Positions 12,415 through 22,496 of a stretch of DNA of 64,000 nucleotides are shown piece by piece. The stretch lies in the NCBI GenBank assembly GCA_037074615.1, contig CM073550.1, forward strand, positions 12,356,001 through 12,420,000, written 5' to 3'. The position numbers and the translations under genes are program-made. Under the pieces are notes generated by a model that saw only the letters and a program-made list of their open reading frames with translations, had not been told where the DNA came from and did not search any database. The stretch's first letter is position 1. The number at the start of each line of letters is the position of its first letter. Origin of the DNA: Leucaena leucocephala (taxonomy: Eukaryota; Streptophyta; Magnoliopsida; Fabales; Fabaceae).

Positions 12415-13033
12415 TTAACCTGAAATTAACTATTAAAATATTAAAATACAGAATAACATAACAGAACATAACTAACATTATATATTTCTTGTAACCCAAA
12501 GAACAGAACAAGAGAGAGGGATATAGCTACTGTTAGTTAGTTAGACCAGAACAAGAGACAATGGCTATTTGAACTTTCATAGCCAAGTAAAACAACAATC
12601 TCATATAATTTGTTTAACACTGTCCAAAATATTGAAATTTCCCAAATTTTAATCATAAAAGTAAACACAACTGTTCAAAAATATGTCTCTGAAGATGATG
12701 TCAATCATATCTTGCAGTGAGAACTGAGAAGGCAAAAACTCAACACCTACTGTACGAAACATGACTCAGGCAACACCAAATAACAAAGCTAAGGTTATGC
12801 AAAATAATTAGATATAACTACTATTTAAAGATAGTTAAGTTAATCTGAACAAAAACCAAATGTTGTCAACGCACACCCAATATTACATAGCAATCTGGTA
12901 TTCTGTTGGGTTCAAGCTATCTAATCTATCATCTAATATCATGAAGATCATAAAAGAACTCAACCAATTTGAAGTAGTTAACAAATTTTCAGGCAATTAA
13001 TAAGATATTAAATTTTAACAATTGTCCAAAAAG

Positions 13034-13300
13034 CTAGTGACAAAGAAGAACAAGTATTTGACAGTCTTGGAAATTTACCATATTAAAAGAAGGCCTTGCT
13101 CCCCTGTTACTTTCTCTTACAAAACTATTTACCAATATGAACCAAGTGACTTCATTAGGTATAAACCCATTCTCCACGCCTTTATATAAAAGTAAACATG
13201 CGTCATTAAACAAATGCCACACCTTCTTTATCTTTTTCTGTAATAAAGATCTCACATTTATGCATCCATTGTTATGTTGAAAACCACTTAATTGTGGGTT
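13034..13300 (-). pseudogene. PPR gene fragment captured in the hAT element
   Basis: About 60 codons on the minus strand match the C-terminal end of plant pentatricopeptide-repeat proteins: LFNDACLLLYKGVENGF, then IPNEVTWFILVNSFVRES. These are one PPR repeat plus the usual tail, continuing open to a stop at 13034. PPR proteins are organellar RNA-binding factors. The fragment lies between the hAT terminus at 14278 and the transposase start at 12414, on the same strand as the transposase, so it looks like host sequence captured by the transposon. It has no start and no other repeats and cannot act as a PPR protein alone. Confidence 0.7.
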
Positions 13301-14109
13301 GTTATCCATTTCCATAGCATCAAATTGCTACACACTTTACCAGAAAAAATTGCTCGATAAAAATCTATGAAAAATGACTAGGTAAAGCACTTAAGCACGT
13401 CAAATTACTACTTGCTCTAGTATTTATCAGTTACCATAGTTATCTTGTTCAAAAATTTAAAAAACCCTCAAAAATAATATAGCTCAAGATGGAGCTCTGA
13501 AACATTAAAGCAAACAGGTGGTAGGCTAACTACTGGAAGGGTAATGCAGGTGTGGTCGAATTATATGGTTTGGGCAGGGAATGAAGCAAACTAAGTACGA
13601 CAGAAGCAAACAAGTACTACCTCTTTTCTCTCATGCTCACTCCCAAAATACCCTCAACTCCAACTCCATTCTCACTTTACAGATTATGCATGGTTACTAC
13701 CCGTAGGAGTTAGTTATTTTGGAAGACCTCACCACTCACCCCATCCTTTTCCTTTTCATTTATATTATTTCTGCTATATATCTGAGCAACCGGTGGCCTA
13801 TTGTCAAGATTGAGGAGGGATATAACACCTGAAAAAGACTCCGCGATTAGAAGAAAATGTGACGAACTGAGCTCTCCTTCCTTTGAATGATTTGTGCAGA
13901 TATGGAGATCAAGAGAGAAGGTTTTGGTAGAGCGGGTAAAGTGATGAACTCGAAGGCGGAACTGCAGAAGCAAAATTGTGAGCTCAAAGAGATGATAGCC
14001 GGCGAGAGAAAATAATGAACCTTAATTGAAGGCCAAAGGCAATGTCTAAAGTCTGAACTCTGAACTCAGGAGAAAACAATTAAATGATATAGTGATATGT
14101 ATTATTAAA

Positions 14110-14278
14110 TTATTCACCGAGCCGGGTCAAATGGGCAGAGTAGCAACCCCTGCCCGATGCTCGACTCTGCCCAAAATTGCCTATTTTTTTTCGGGCCATT
14201 TTTCACCGGGTTGGGCAGGGCATTTTTTGGCCAGGCCCGGGTGGACGCACCGGGCTATGGGCATCTTGCACACCCCTA
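14110..14278 (-). repeat. GC-rich hAT terminal/subterminal region
   Basis: A compact GC-rich island in AT-rich DNA, full of GGGC/GCCC words (GCCCGG, GGGCAGGGC), ends in CACACCCCTA. Reverse-complemented, this is the TAGGGGTGTG-type end of many plant hAT elements. The repeated GGGC words are likely subterminal transposase-binding sites, inferred from the family. The bases just outside (14279-14286, ATACCTAT) would be the 8 bp target duplication; its partner was not found. Confidence 0.6.
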
Positions 14279-14537
14279 ATACCTATTATAAAATGTTGTG
14301 TGTTTATTGTTGTTCCGGTGCTGCAATTTCATTTAGATATTCATGGTAGACGAGTTAAAAAATCATGTCCAGTATTTCTTTTAAAGAATGCCTGTCAATT
14401 ATTTGCGTAGATGCTTGAAGGGGGCATATTTGTCTATATTGTATTTTTCTGGTCATGAAAGTTTAGCAATAACCTTACTTCTTCTCAGATTATCTTTGAC
14501 TCCATTTACCTGACCATTGCTGGCATGTTTGCTGAAT

Positions 14538-14566
14538 ATTATATATATATATATATATATATATTC
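14538..14566. repeat. AT dinucleotide microsatellite
   Basis: An uninterrupted TA/AT run of roughly 25 bases lies between the hAT element and the receptor-kinase pseudogene. It is likely length-polymorphic. The flanks (14280-15100) are AT-rich and carry no recognisable gene. Confidence 0.8.
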
Positions 14567-15124
14567 TTTTGCAGAGTCTTGAGGAGAATAGATATTTTGG
14601 AATGAGATTATACTTAGTGTCATTGTAAATGGATGGTAATGAACAAATGATGTATATCACAACATGGATGTTTTTGGATTGTACTAGACATATACAACTA
14701 ACCCAAAACTTATAGAGGACTTTATGTATTTTAGCCAAAAATAATAATAAAAGTTCAAGATAGAAATTTTACACTCAACTAGTTTAATTTTTAATTAAAG
14801 ACAAATTTAGTTGAATTCCATGCTTATTTTAGTTTGAAATAATGAATTTTAGTTGGGGTTTTATAAGTAATTGCTTTTCAGGAAAAAAAACAAGTGGACA
14901 CTTGCCTCACAATTATGTGACTGGCTGCAAGTGACTAGTTCTGGTTCATTATCCAAAAACAGTAATTATTTTTTAAAAAAAAACAAAAACTAGGGGACAA
15001 AACAAAAACTAGGGAAAGTTCATGCACAACACTCATCTTCATACACCAAAAGAATAACAACAAGGAAGTTACTTACCAAAACTATGTTATTTTAGAGATA
15101 GATGTGTAATATAGCCATCCGCCC

Positions 15125-17040
15125 AGATGAATGTCACTGATACTAACTTCGTCGTTGGAAAATAATCTTTGAGTTTCTTCTGGGGTCTATTGATTCAATA
15201 TATACTCTGCCATTGGATGAAAGCAGGTTGCCTTGGAGGAGGAAGACTAACAATCTCACTATTAAGCATAGAAACTACAGTGCTCATACTCAGCCTCTCA
15301 ATCGCAAGGGCTTATACACATAGAAATCCTATGCGTATGCACCTCAATATATCCTCCAGGTTTTGATTAGATATTTCAGGACCTATCAGTTGTACAATGT
15401 TTGCTTCGTTCCATGATTTCCATGCCTAAAACACATAACAAAAGAAGCATATATAATTATTAGCTTTGGAACCTTGAGAACTAAAAGTTAAATCAACAAT
15501 TAACAACAGATCTAGTTGGAACCTATTAGTTTTTGGGCATACTTCAGACCTTCTCTTGTTCACTTAGATAGCCAAACGCAACCAGAGCAACTTATATAGA
15601 CTCTAGTATATTTATATAGCAAAACCATCGAAGAAGAAGAAAAGCATAGATCAAACGAAAAGAGGAGAGGAGAGGAACTGAGGAAAATATGAATCTGTCT
15701 CACACACACAGAGAGCCAGATTGCAATCCACCAAATGAAAAATTCAACCACTCTCTCTACTGCCTTATTCATGTCCAGGAAAAAACATGCCTAGAAAGTG
15801 GGATCTCCATAACTCCCATATCTCTTATTTTCTCCTTTCAAAAATAAAATTGTTCCCTCCAACCAAGCTCCTCATATTTGGGCCTAATCTACCATGAGTG
15901 GACTAGCCCATTTTCTAACAGAGCCAAATATAAATTAAAGACTTGACGTAATATTAATTTGGAGCCAAATAACTAAGCTAGTTAACTAATTTAGATAGAT
16001 GAATAAGGGTATAATATAAATTCATTTTAAAGAATTAGATTTAATCATAATTAACTGATTTATTTGATTTTCTTAATCTATTCAAAAAAAGTTAATTAAC
16101 TCATATATTAAAGATTAGGAGAAATATTTATAAATAGGTCTAGAGGAAGTATGAAATATGAGAAACATGAATTACCAAAAATTGATACTCATAGGAACAT
16201 GGCCTCTGAAAACATCTTGCTATAGGAGTTAATTAACATTGAAATTATTTATGCTTATGCTGGCAATAAATATAGCTCCGTTGGAAATCACGGAGATGAA
16301 GTAAAATGTCAGAAGTACCTGAGTGTCTAGATTTCCAGTTCGATAAAAAATTTGTGCAAGTGGCAATAGTGATGGTTCCTATTAGTGCAATGACGATTAT
16401 GATGGGTATCATGATGATTCTCCTTATTTTTGCTTACATCACTCTCACCTCCTGCATTCAAAGAAAAAGAAGTTTACTCAAAATTCAATTCAGGCAAAAA
16501 AAAAAAATGTTATGTTAAATGGCTCAATAATAAATATTCATAAGCTTAAAATTAAATACCAAGTTCTGTGTAAGCTAAACGAATATTTGGTCTATTCCTC
16601 TAATTGAGAATTGTTGTATATCTGTAAGGTTTCCTCTCCAAGAAATACAACCAATCTCAGTATCATAAGAATATGCAACACAAGAGCAATTCTCCAAGCA
16701 CTGCCTTTTGCAAGCATCTTCTGCAGCTGATGACCATTCTCCAAGGGGTTTAGTGTTTTGCAGATGGAAAAATCCATCTTTCTTCCCCATCTAGAGTCCC
16801 ATTTTTTACTCTCTCACATTGTAGAGCTGTTCTTCTGACACAGCCACCATCCCAATTTTGTCTGTTCCACTCATCTCTACTTCTTGGTTCGAATCCTCTC
16901 AAACAATTGCAGATTGGTGAGCTCTCTGAATTGCAGCTTCCAAATGGCCGCATATACTATAAATTTCACAGTCTGATCGTTGATTATCATTGAATTCTAG
17001 CCATATCTCTTTGAATGATCCCATAGTTTACCCAACAACT
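15125..17040 (-). pseudogene. G-type lectin S-receptor-like kinase pseudogene
   Basis: Three exon relics appear in transcription order. At 17040-16553 lie the end of the S-locus glycoprotein domain (FGSCNSESSPICNCLRGFEPRS, shortened here) and a PAN/apple domain (CKRQCLENCSCVAYSYD, GCISWRG), with frameshifts near 16940, 16790 and 16590. At 16452-16300 lies a transmembrane exon (PIIIVIALIGTITIATC) with a stop before it. At 15426-15125 lies the final kinase exon (ILRCIRIGFLCV, stop, STVVSMLNSEIV, PPPRQPAF). The exons for the kinase ATP-binding and catalytic loops should lie between the last two; that stretch (15430-16295) holds unrelated AT-rich sequence and a MITE-like block. Intact members are plasma-membrane receptor kinases. 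This copy is dead. Confidence 0.85.
15960..16135. mobile_element. Stowaway-like MITE relic
   Basis: The segment shares the pattern of the better-preserved element at 32424-32672: GCTAGTTAACTAATTTAGATAG near the left and GTTAATTAACTCATATATTAA near the right as imperfect inverted ends, with a central TTTAATCATAATTAACTGATT block. It lies inside the receptor-kinase pseudogene, between the transmembrane and last exon relics. Its boundaries are uncertain. Confidence 0.4.
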
Positions 17041-18724
17041 TATAAGATAACATACGTTTGTAGTTACTCCCAAAGCCTCTCACTCTGTTCTTTTTCTGCT
17101 ATACTTTTATTGTTAGAAGATGTACCAAACTATAGTATAGTTTCTCGAGAATGATACTCATCCAAATCGGGTTCATTCTTATCAAATAATTGTCATCTCT
17201 TTCCTTTGACCATATGTGCTTGTTTGGATTGAAGTGTGCATGCTTTGGCAGAGTTTAACGGGATACTTTTTTCAAAATTTTTTTATAAATTTAACTTAGA
17301 AAAAAAATAAAGTGGATAGGATATCAACTAGTCAAACTATTGAAGGCAAATTATATTTAAGGTATTATTAGGTATTAAATGTGAATACCTTTTCTAATAG
17401 AAATTTTAACTTTAATTTATTACAAGGGATTAACTTTTCTAGTTACCCTGGACCAGGTGGGTTTACTATCCACTCATTATGGTTGAGGATGCAATGTGTT
17501 TGCGGTTTACTTCTTATGCACTTTGGGCCACAACAAAATTTGTTTTGGGTCTAGAATGGAGAGTCCAGAGGCTTTATTTGTTGTGTTGTGGGTAACATCC
17601 CTTGGCCACGTTGGATATCACTTTGGGCCTTGAAGGGTGATTTTAGGCCACGCTTCGGTTCCTTAGGATAAGATGGATATGAGTCCTTATGAGTGATAAA
17701 AGTTTAAAGAATTGGCTCTTATCCTATAAGAAGTGAGTTCGATTTCTATTGTTATCATGAAAACTCATTTGATAGAAGATCTCATAAATCCCCTATAAGC
17801 GCTATCTGAGCCTTGAGGTTGTGCCCTGACCTTAGCGAGGGACTGGTACTGAACCCACCTAAACTTTTATTTATAAAAAAAAAAAGTTTAAAGTTACCCT
17901 ATATTATATTGGAGGTTTAAGTTAATTAATCCTTTAATTGTAGTTTATTCCCTTGTTAATTAGGAAGGGTGTTGCATGTGCACAATGGACTATTTTTTAA
18001 TTGGACAACTTCCATGAGACTTTATAAATAAATATCCCTATCTTATTTCTCATCACAACTATAGAGTCTTTCAATTATCTCTCTCTTCCTCTCTTATTTG
18101 TTCTTGTGTGACGCATCTGATTTGTCATTCTTATTTAAGATCTAGTAATCTAAATACTATGTGAGCTCTTTGGTGATTTGAATCTTGGCTTCCAACCAAG
18201 TCTCCTTCTCTCAATTATTTTCTCACAAAGTTATTGATGTTTGCAGAGATACAGGGGGAAAAAGGGGGGGGACTAAATGTTCTGTTTTCTCTCATCATAT
18301 GGCCATTTCCTGGTTAGGTATAGAAACCTAAAAATGAGAAGAACAAGCATAATTCCTATATCTCTTCATTAGGCCAAGAATTTATTCTTCTTAAATAACA
18401 AATTACCCTTCATGTCCCTCTAAATCCCTTTCCTTCCACTCTCTAAGATTCTTCTTTTAAAATATTTTATACACTACTTACAGGCCTACGAAGCCTTTTT
18501 TTTTTTTTTTCTTAAACACACATTTCTCGAGCATAGCATCATAAACTAAAGCCCCCCGTTCGTGAGGGAGAAAAACAAGAACTTCATTGAAATTATACAA
18601 AATAAGCTTCCGTGAAGCAAGAAGAAAGCTTATGATGTAGTAATTTATTAACCAAACATGATCGAAAACAAAGATTGATCTGAACTTTTTTTTTTTGGTA
18701 TACAAGATTGATATGAACTTGAAC
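17041..18724. other. Intergenic region between RLK pseudogene and UGT gene
   Basis: Apart from the SINE at 17710-17881 I see no gene. Positions 17450-18240 have somewhat higher GC and contain a TATA-like stretch (ACTTTATAAATAAATA at about 18018) followed by pyrimidine-rich sequence. This resembles part of a retrotransposon LTR, but I found no matching partner or target duplication. Short homopolymers occur at 18264 (G) and 18497 (T). Confidence 0.4.
17710..17881 (+). mobile_element. tRNA-derived SINE with target duplications
   Basis: The insert is bounded by 12 bp direct repeats, AAAAGTTTAAAG, at 17698-17709 and 17882-17893, and ends in an A-rich tail. Near its start it has a Pol III box-B-like word (GAGTTCGATTTC at about 17730). 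The body has a GCCTTGAGGTTGTGCCCTGACC block near 17812 that recurs in a decayed copy at 34655-34853. The head looks 5'-shortened because a clear box A is not visible. Confidence 0.7.
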
Positions 18725-20083
18725 TTAATAAGAGCTACTAATTATTTCCACCAAAGTCTTGAAATCCTGCTCAGCTTTCCCGCCTGGCCCAGAAGCCTTT
18801 TGCATTGTCTCTTTCACCTTCAAGGCATTTTCTCTTATTTTCTTACCTTCTTCCTCAACCAAAATCATATTCAAACTTTGAATCAATCCATCTTTGGTGA
18901 AAACCCCACCTTGTATTTTGACCCCAATCTTCCATATATCCTCAACCAATCTTGCAGCCATGCCTTGATCTCCAAAGAAAGGCCTACAAATCATGGGCAC
19001 TCCATTGGCCATGCTCTCAATCAATGAACTATTCCCACAGTGAGTCACAAACACTCCTACAGACCCATGTGCTAAAACCTGTGCCTGAGGAACCCAAGAC
19101 ACTATTTTCCCTCTTTTACTTGTCCTCTCAACAAACCCATTTGGCAAAACATTCTTTTGATCATCCCTTAAAGACCATAGAAATGGAAACCCACTAGCTT
19201 CAACAGCTTCAGAAACTTCTAGAAGCTCATGTTGAGGTGGGGCCACCACAGTTCCAAAACTGATATAAACCAATGTTCTAGAACCTTGCTTGTCCAACCA
19301 TGGCAAGCAACCACATGGGTCCTGGTCCTTGTTTGTGCCAGATGGTGAAAAACTAAGAGGACCAATGTAAAGCATAGACTGTAATTTGGACTTCATGTCC
19401 TGAACAAAGAGAGGTAGGTCAAGTTCCTCACAGAAACTAAATATTACTGCTTTAGCTTGAGGTAGTACTTCTCCCATAGAAGCCAGTGCTTTTGAGAATA
19501 GTGGCTCTTCTTCATCAGAACGTGGTACGACGTCGTTTGAGATGTCTTCAAATTGAATCTGAGACAGACCAGGAATGAAATCCAAGGATCTGGTTTTGTT
19601 TCTGTCGGAACAGCGTTGGCGTATCAAGTTTGTGTAGAAATGAACTGAAAGAGAGTTTGAAAGTGGAGGCCAAAGTACAATCCAAGGAACATTCAAGTGT
19701 TGAGCCACAATAAGAGAAGGGGTTACAAAAGCATTTGCAAGAATACAAGTGACTTTCAGATTTGTGCTTTTCATGGCCAAATTTATACCCTTTTGGAGAT
19801 TCTCATGACCAGCCTGAAGAAACAGGTTTAGTTTCTCAAATGGGTGTGTTCCTAGTACATGTCCCTTTGTGATTCCATCGGAAACATCGTAAGATTTGAT
19901 GTTTCCTGGGATATTTGGTCTGGAAAAGAGAGTTTGGTTGGACTTAGCAGTGCTGATGAATGAAAATTTGACATTGGGACAAGCTTGTGCAAGCCTGATT
20001 ACTAAGTTCAGGAAAGGAACTTGGTGGCTACCAAAGGGGAAGACAATGGCCGCAATATGTTTGCTCTGAGATGAATCTGCCAT
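18725..20083 (-). CDS. UDP-glycosyltransferase, UGT78 (flavonoid 3-O-glycosyltransferase)-like
   Basis: A single-exon gene of 452 codons encodes a family 1 (GT1) glycosyltransferase, normally a cytosolic enzyme moving sugar from UDP-sugar to flavonols or anthocyanidins. The ATG at 20083 puts the catalytic loop (FPFGSH) at residues 15-20, so His20 matches UGT78 proteins; the frame extends further upstream without an ATG that fits the family. The PSPG box runs from Trp330 to Gln373 (WVPQAQVL, VTHCG, FFGDQ), and its final Gln suggests UDP-glucose or galactose. RPFFGDQ and GVFTKDGL are typical of UGT78. Two key positions differ: the motif usually ending in Asp (ADAF) reads ANAF with Asn117, and the Trp of HCGW is Asn351. 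Function may therefore be altered. A broken relative lies at 8651-9885. The substrate is inferred from the family only. Confidence 0.92.
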   Translation of the reverse strand: MADSSQSKHIAAIVFPFGSHQVPFLNLVIRLAQACPNVKFSFISTAKSNQTLFSRPNIPGNIKSYDVSDGITKGHVLGTHPFEKLNLFLQAGHENLQKGINLAMKSTNLKVTCILANAFVTPSLIVAQHLNVPWIVLWPPLSNSLSVHFYTNLIRQRCSDRNKTRSLDFIPGLSQIQFEDISNDVVPRSDEEEPLFSKALASMGEVLPQAKAVIFSFCEELDLPLFVQDMKSKLQSMLYIGPLSFSPSGTNKDQDPCGCLPWLDKQGSRTLVYISFGTVVAPPQHELLEVSEAVEASGFPFLWSLRDDQKNVLPNGFVERTSKRGKIVSWVPQAQVLAHGSVGVFVTHCGNSSLIESMANGVPMICRPFFGDQGMAARLVEDIWKIGVKIQGGVFTKDGLIQSLNMILVEEEGKKIRENALKVKETMQKASGPGGKAEQDFKTLVEIISSSY

Positions 20084-20212
20084 AGGGAATAAGGTGATTA
20101 CCTGTATATATATGAAGATGAAAACAATTGAGAAGAACAACAAAAGAATGATTTTGACGATGAAGAGTGTTGGAGAGTTATTGGGAACTGAGGAAAGGAA
20201 ACACTGACATGT

Positions 20213-20226
20213 CTATATATATAAAT
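20213..20226 (-). promoter_or_regulatory. Candidate TATA box for the UGT gene
   Basis: The minus-strand word ATTTATATATATAG lies about 130 bases upstream of the UGT start codon, a usual distance for a plant TATA box plus 5' leader. There is no transcript evidence, and AT-rich DNA yields such words by chance. Confidence 0.4.
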
Positions 20227-20229
20227 CAA

Positions 20230-21890
20230 TGTAGTCATGTTGAGTGGTGGTTGATTTACTTTCCAACGTCAACACTCTGACGATGGTTGACAACCCCCAT
20301 CTGTGATCGTGTTGTAATCTAATTTTATATATACAAAGATTTAACGTGATTGTTTAATTTTATAAAGTATCTTTTTAGTTCTCTAATTCTAACATGGTTA
20401 GTCTCAAATGATGAGTTTTTTGCATTAATCATTATTATTTTATAAAAATTAAACTTAATATGTCAGCAAATATTTTGTGAATATTTAAAATTTTAATAAC
20501 AACATTTTTTCTTAGTAAAATTAACTGTGTTAAGATTAAAAGATTAAATAGATAATTTATAAAATCAAGAGACCAAAATAAAATTTTGTATAAAATTAAA
20601 GGATCAAATGTTTATATTTGGCAAAATATTATTTATTTGACATTTTAAATTCATTTCCTCAATTGATATTACGTAAAGATAATGCATAATTATTTCATAT
20701 TTATAAATTTAAAATTCTTTACTTTTAGTCTTAATATTATTTTTTAAAGAAATGTAATTTAGATATTGGAGACAATTATATTTTTGTAAATAAATAAAGT
20801 TAATATTTTTACTTTTAAAAAAAAAATCTTCTTGACAAAGCCAATTCAGTCTTAGGTTCTAGGTTGATCCCTGTACTGACTTGGGTGTTATATTATTTAT
20901 TATTACTTATGAAGACGGGGTTTGGTAGAAAATTGAAATTAGTTTATTCATGTTACATGAGTAATGAGTATATGCATTCTTGTAATTATTTAATTAAAAG
21001 TTATATAAATATGAAAGACATTAGGCCAAATGACATTATTGGACAATAATACTTTCAAGTATTTTTCTTTGCAATTCAATCAAGTTTTCATCTATTTAAT
21101 AAATGCTTGCATATATTTTTGTTTGAGTATTTTAGTTGCTGTCTTTATTTTGCGTTCCTGTGGCATTTTTCTTTTTCTTGTGAAGTGTGTAATAGGTCAA
21201 CCTAATGATATTTAGTCCAATGGAGAACTAGCTATATTATCAAGTTAAAAAATTGATATTCAAATCTTAACTTTTTTTAAAAAAAAAGACCTTTAGGAAG
21301 AGACTTTTGATGGTAAAATTTAATCCAAATTAATCAATTATTTAAATATCTAATAATAGAATTTAAAAAATAGCCGTTATAGGGTTGGCCCAAGGGTTAT
21401 CAAAGAAGAGGGGTGTGATAGGTGGTTTTACAGCAAACCATATTATTTGGAATTGTGCAACAACTGGTCAATGTGGACAGAAAAACAAAAGGAATGTTAA
21501 ATGTAAAGAAAATTGGGTGTGGAGTTTTATTTGGTCATGAAAAGGAATACATGTAAGCCTATTGACCTCATATCATTACAATTAATGGAGATATACAAGA
21601 ACATCATACTTTTAAGCCCCCCCCCCCCCCATTGAATTGGTAAATAAAGAAATGATTAAACTAGCCCACAACCAATAAAAATCATTTTTAGTTTTTAAAT
21701 ACACTTTATGCATAAAACCAGAAATATAATGATTTTAAAAACATTAAAGGCTCCCCATGCACTCCCTACAATTGTATATATAAGAAATTTTGTAAGTTCA
21801 GTTTATTTCTATTTATTAAAGACCCTAATACTCTTAGGTATATCCATTAAGTCTAACAATACAAATTCAAATTGATAAAATTTTAATGTT
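20230..21890. other. AT-rich intergenic DNA
   Basis: No coding region is supported. Homopolymer C fills 21617-21630 (14 bases). The small open frames at 20864-21215 look like chance frames in AT-rich DNA. Confidence 0.5.
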
Positions 21891-21891
21891 T

Positions 21892-22496
21892 TGTTATTGA
21901 TAGGATAAAGATGCAATCAGTATCACAAATTAATTTTAGAATTATAATTAATACCATAAAGTATTTAAGGATGTTGAAACTAATTTTAGAGGTACAATTA
22001 ACTCCCTAAAATATTTAACTTATTACAATTTTGTCTTTTTACTAACAAAAATACACTTTTATTTGATACATACTATATAAACTTTTTATTTTCACACATT
22101 ATTATTTAAAATATCACATGTATAATATTATTTTAATAAATTATACTAAATAAACTATAAAATTTTTCAATCTTTACATATGAATTATATATAATATCAA
22201 TTTTAGGGTTAATTCAGTATTCTTTTTTATAGAATATGACACAATCAACATTTTAAATAATAATATGTTGAAATAAAAGGGCTTACATGACATGCATCAG
22301 ACATAAACTTATGTTCATGTTCATGTTCATGTTTAGTGAAAGTGTGGAATTGTACCAATTTAAATACTTTAAGGTACTAATCGCACCTCTAATATTAATT
22401 CAGGGTACTAATTGCATCCTTAAATATTTTAGAGTACTAATTACTTATCTAAAATTAGTTTGGGCGTTAGATACACCTTTACCCTTATTGATAATA
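21892..22496. mobile_element. Foldback/MITE-like inverted-repeat element
   Basis: Two imperfect inverted arms of about 125-135 bp (21892-22018 and 22361-22496) flank an AT-rich centre. The left arm opens TTATTGATAGGATAAAG; the right arm, reverse-complemented, opens TTATTATCAATAAGGGTAAAG. Each arm contains a shorter word repeated in tandem (TAATTTTAGAGGTACAATTA and variants, then TAAAATATTTAA). This fits a foldback element or Mutator-like MITE. Target duplications are not clear. Confidence 0.55.

Larger units (their letters stand above)
10030..14278 (-). mobile_element. hAT transposon, decayed
   Basis: A hAT-type transposase pseudogene (10030-12414, minus) is preceded by about 1.9 kb of 5' sequence. 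That sequence ends at a GC-rich terminal region (14110-14278) whose minus-strand end reads TAGGGGTGTGCAAGATGCCC, typical of plant hAT termini. The size, about 4.2 kb, suits an autonomous Ac/Tag1-like element. I could not find the opposite terminus or a matching 8 bp target duplication near 9890-10030, so that end is approximate. The 5' region contains a piece of a PPR gene (13034-13300). Confidence 0.75.

Noticed and set aside
17720..17745. Possible tRNA gene signalled by GTTCGATTTC
   Set aside because: No cloverleaf can be folded, and the box B is part of a SINE with target duplications.
17450..18240. Possible solo LTR (TATA-like stretch followed by pyrimidine-rich leader)
   Set aside because: No TG...CA boundaries or target duplication could be found, and no second copy exists in the window.
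22310..22333. Short tandem repeat of the 6 bp unit TTCATG
   Set aside because: Only about four units; a simple microsatellite within the centre of the foldback element.
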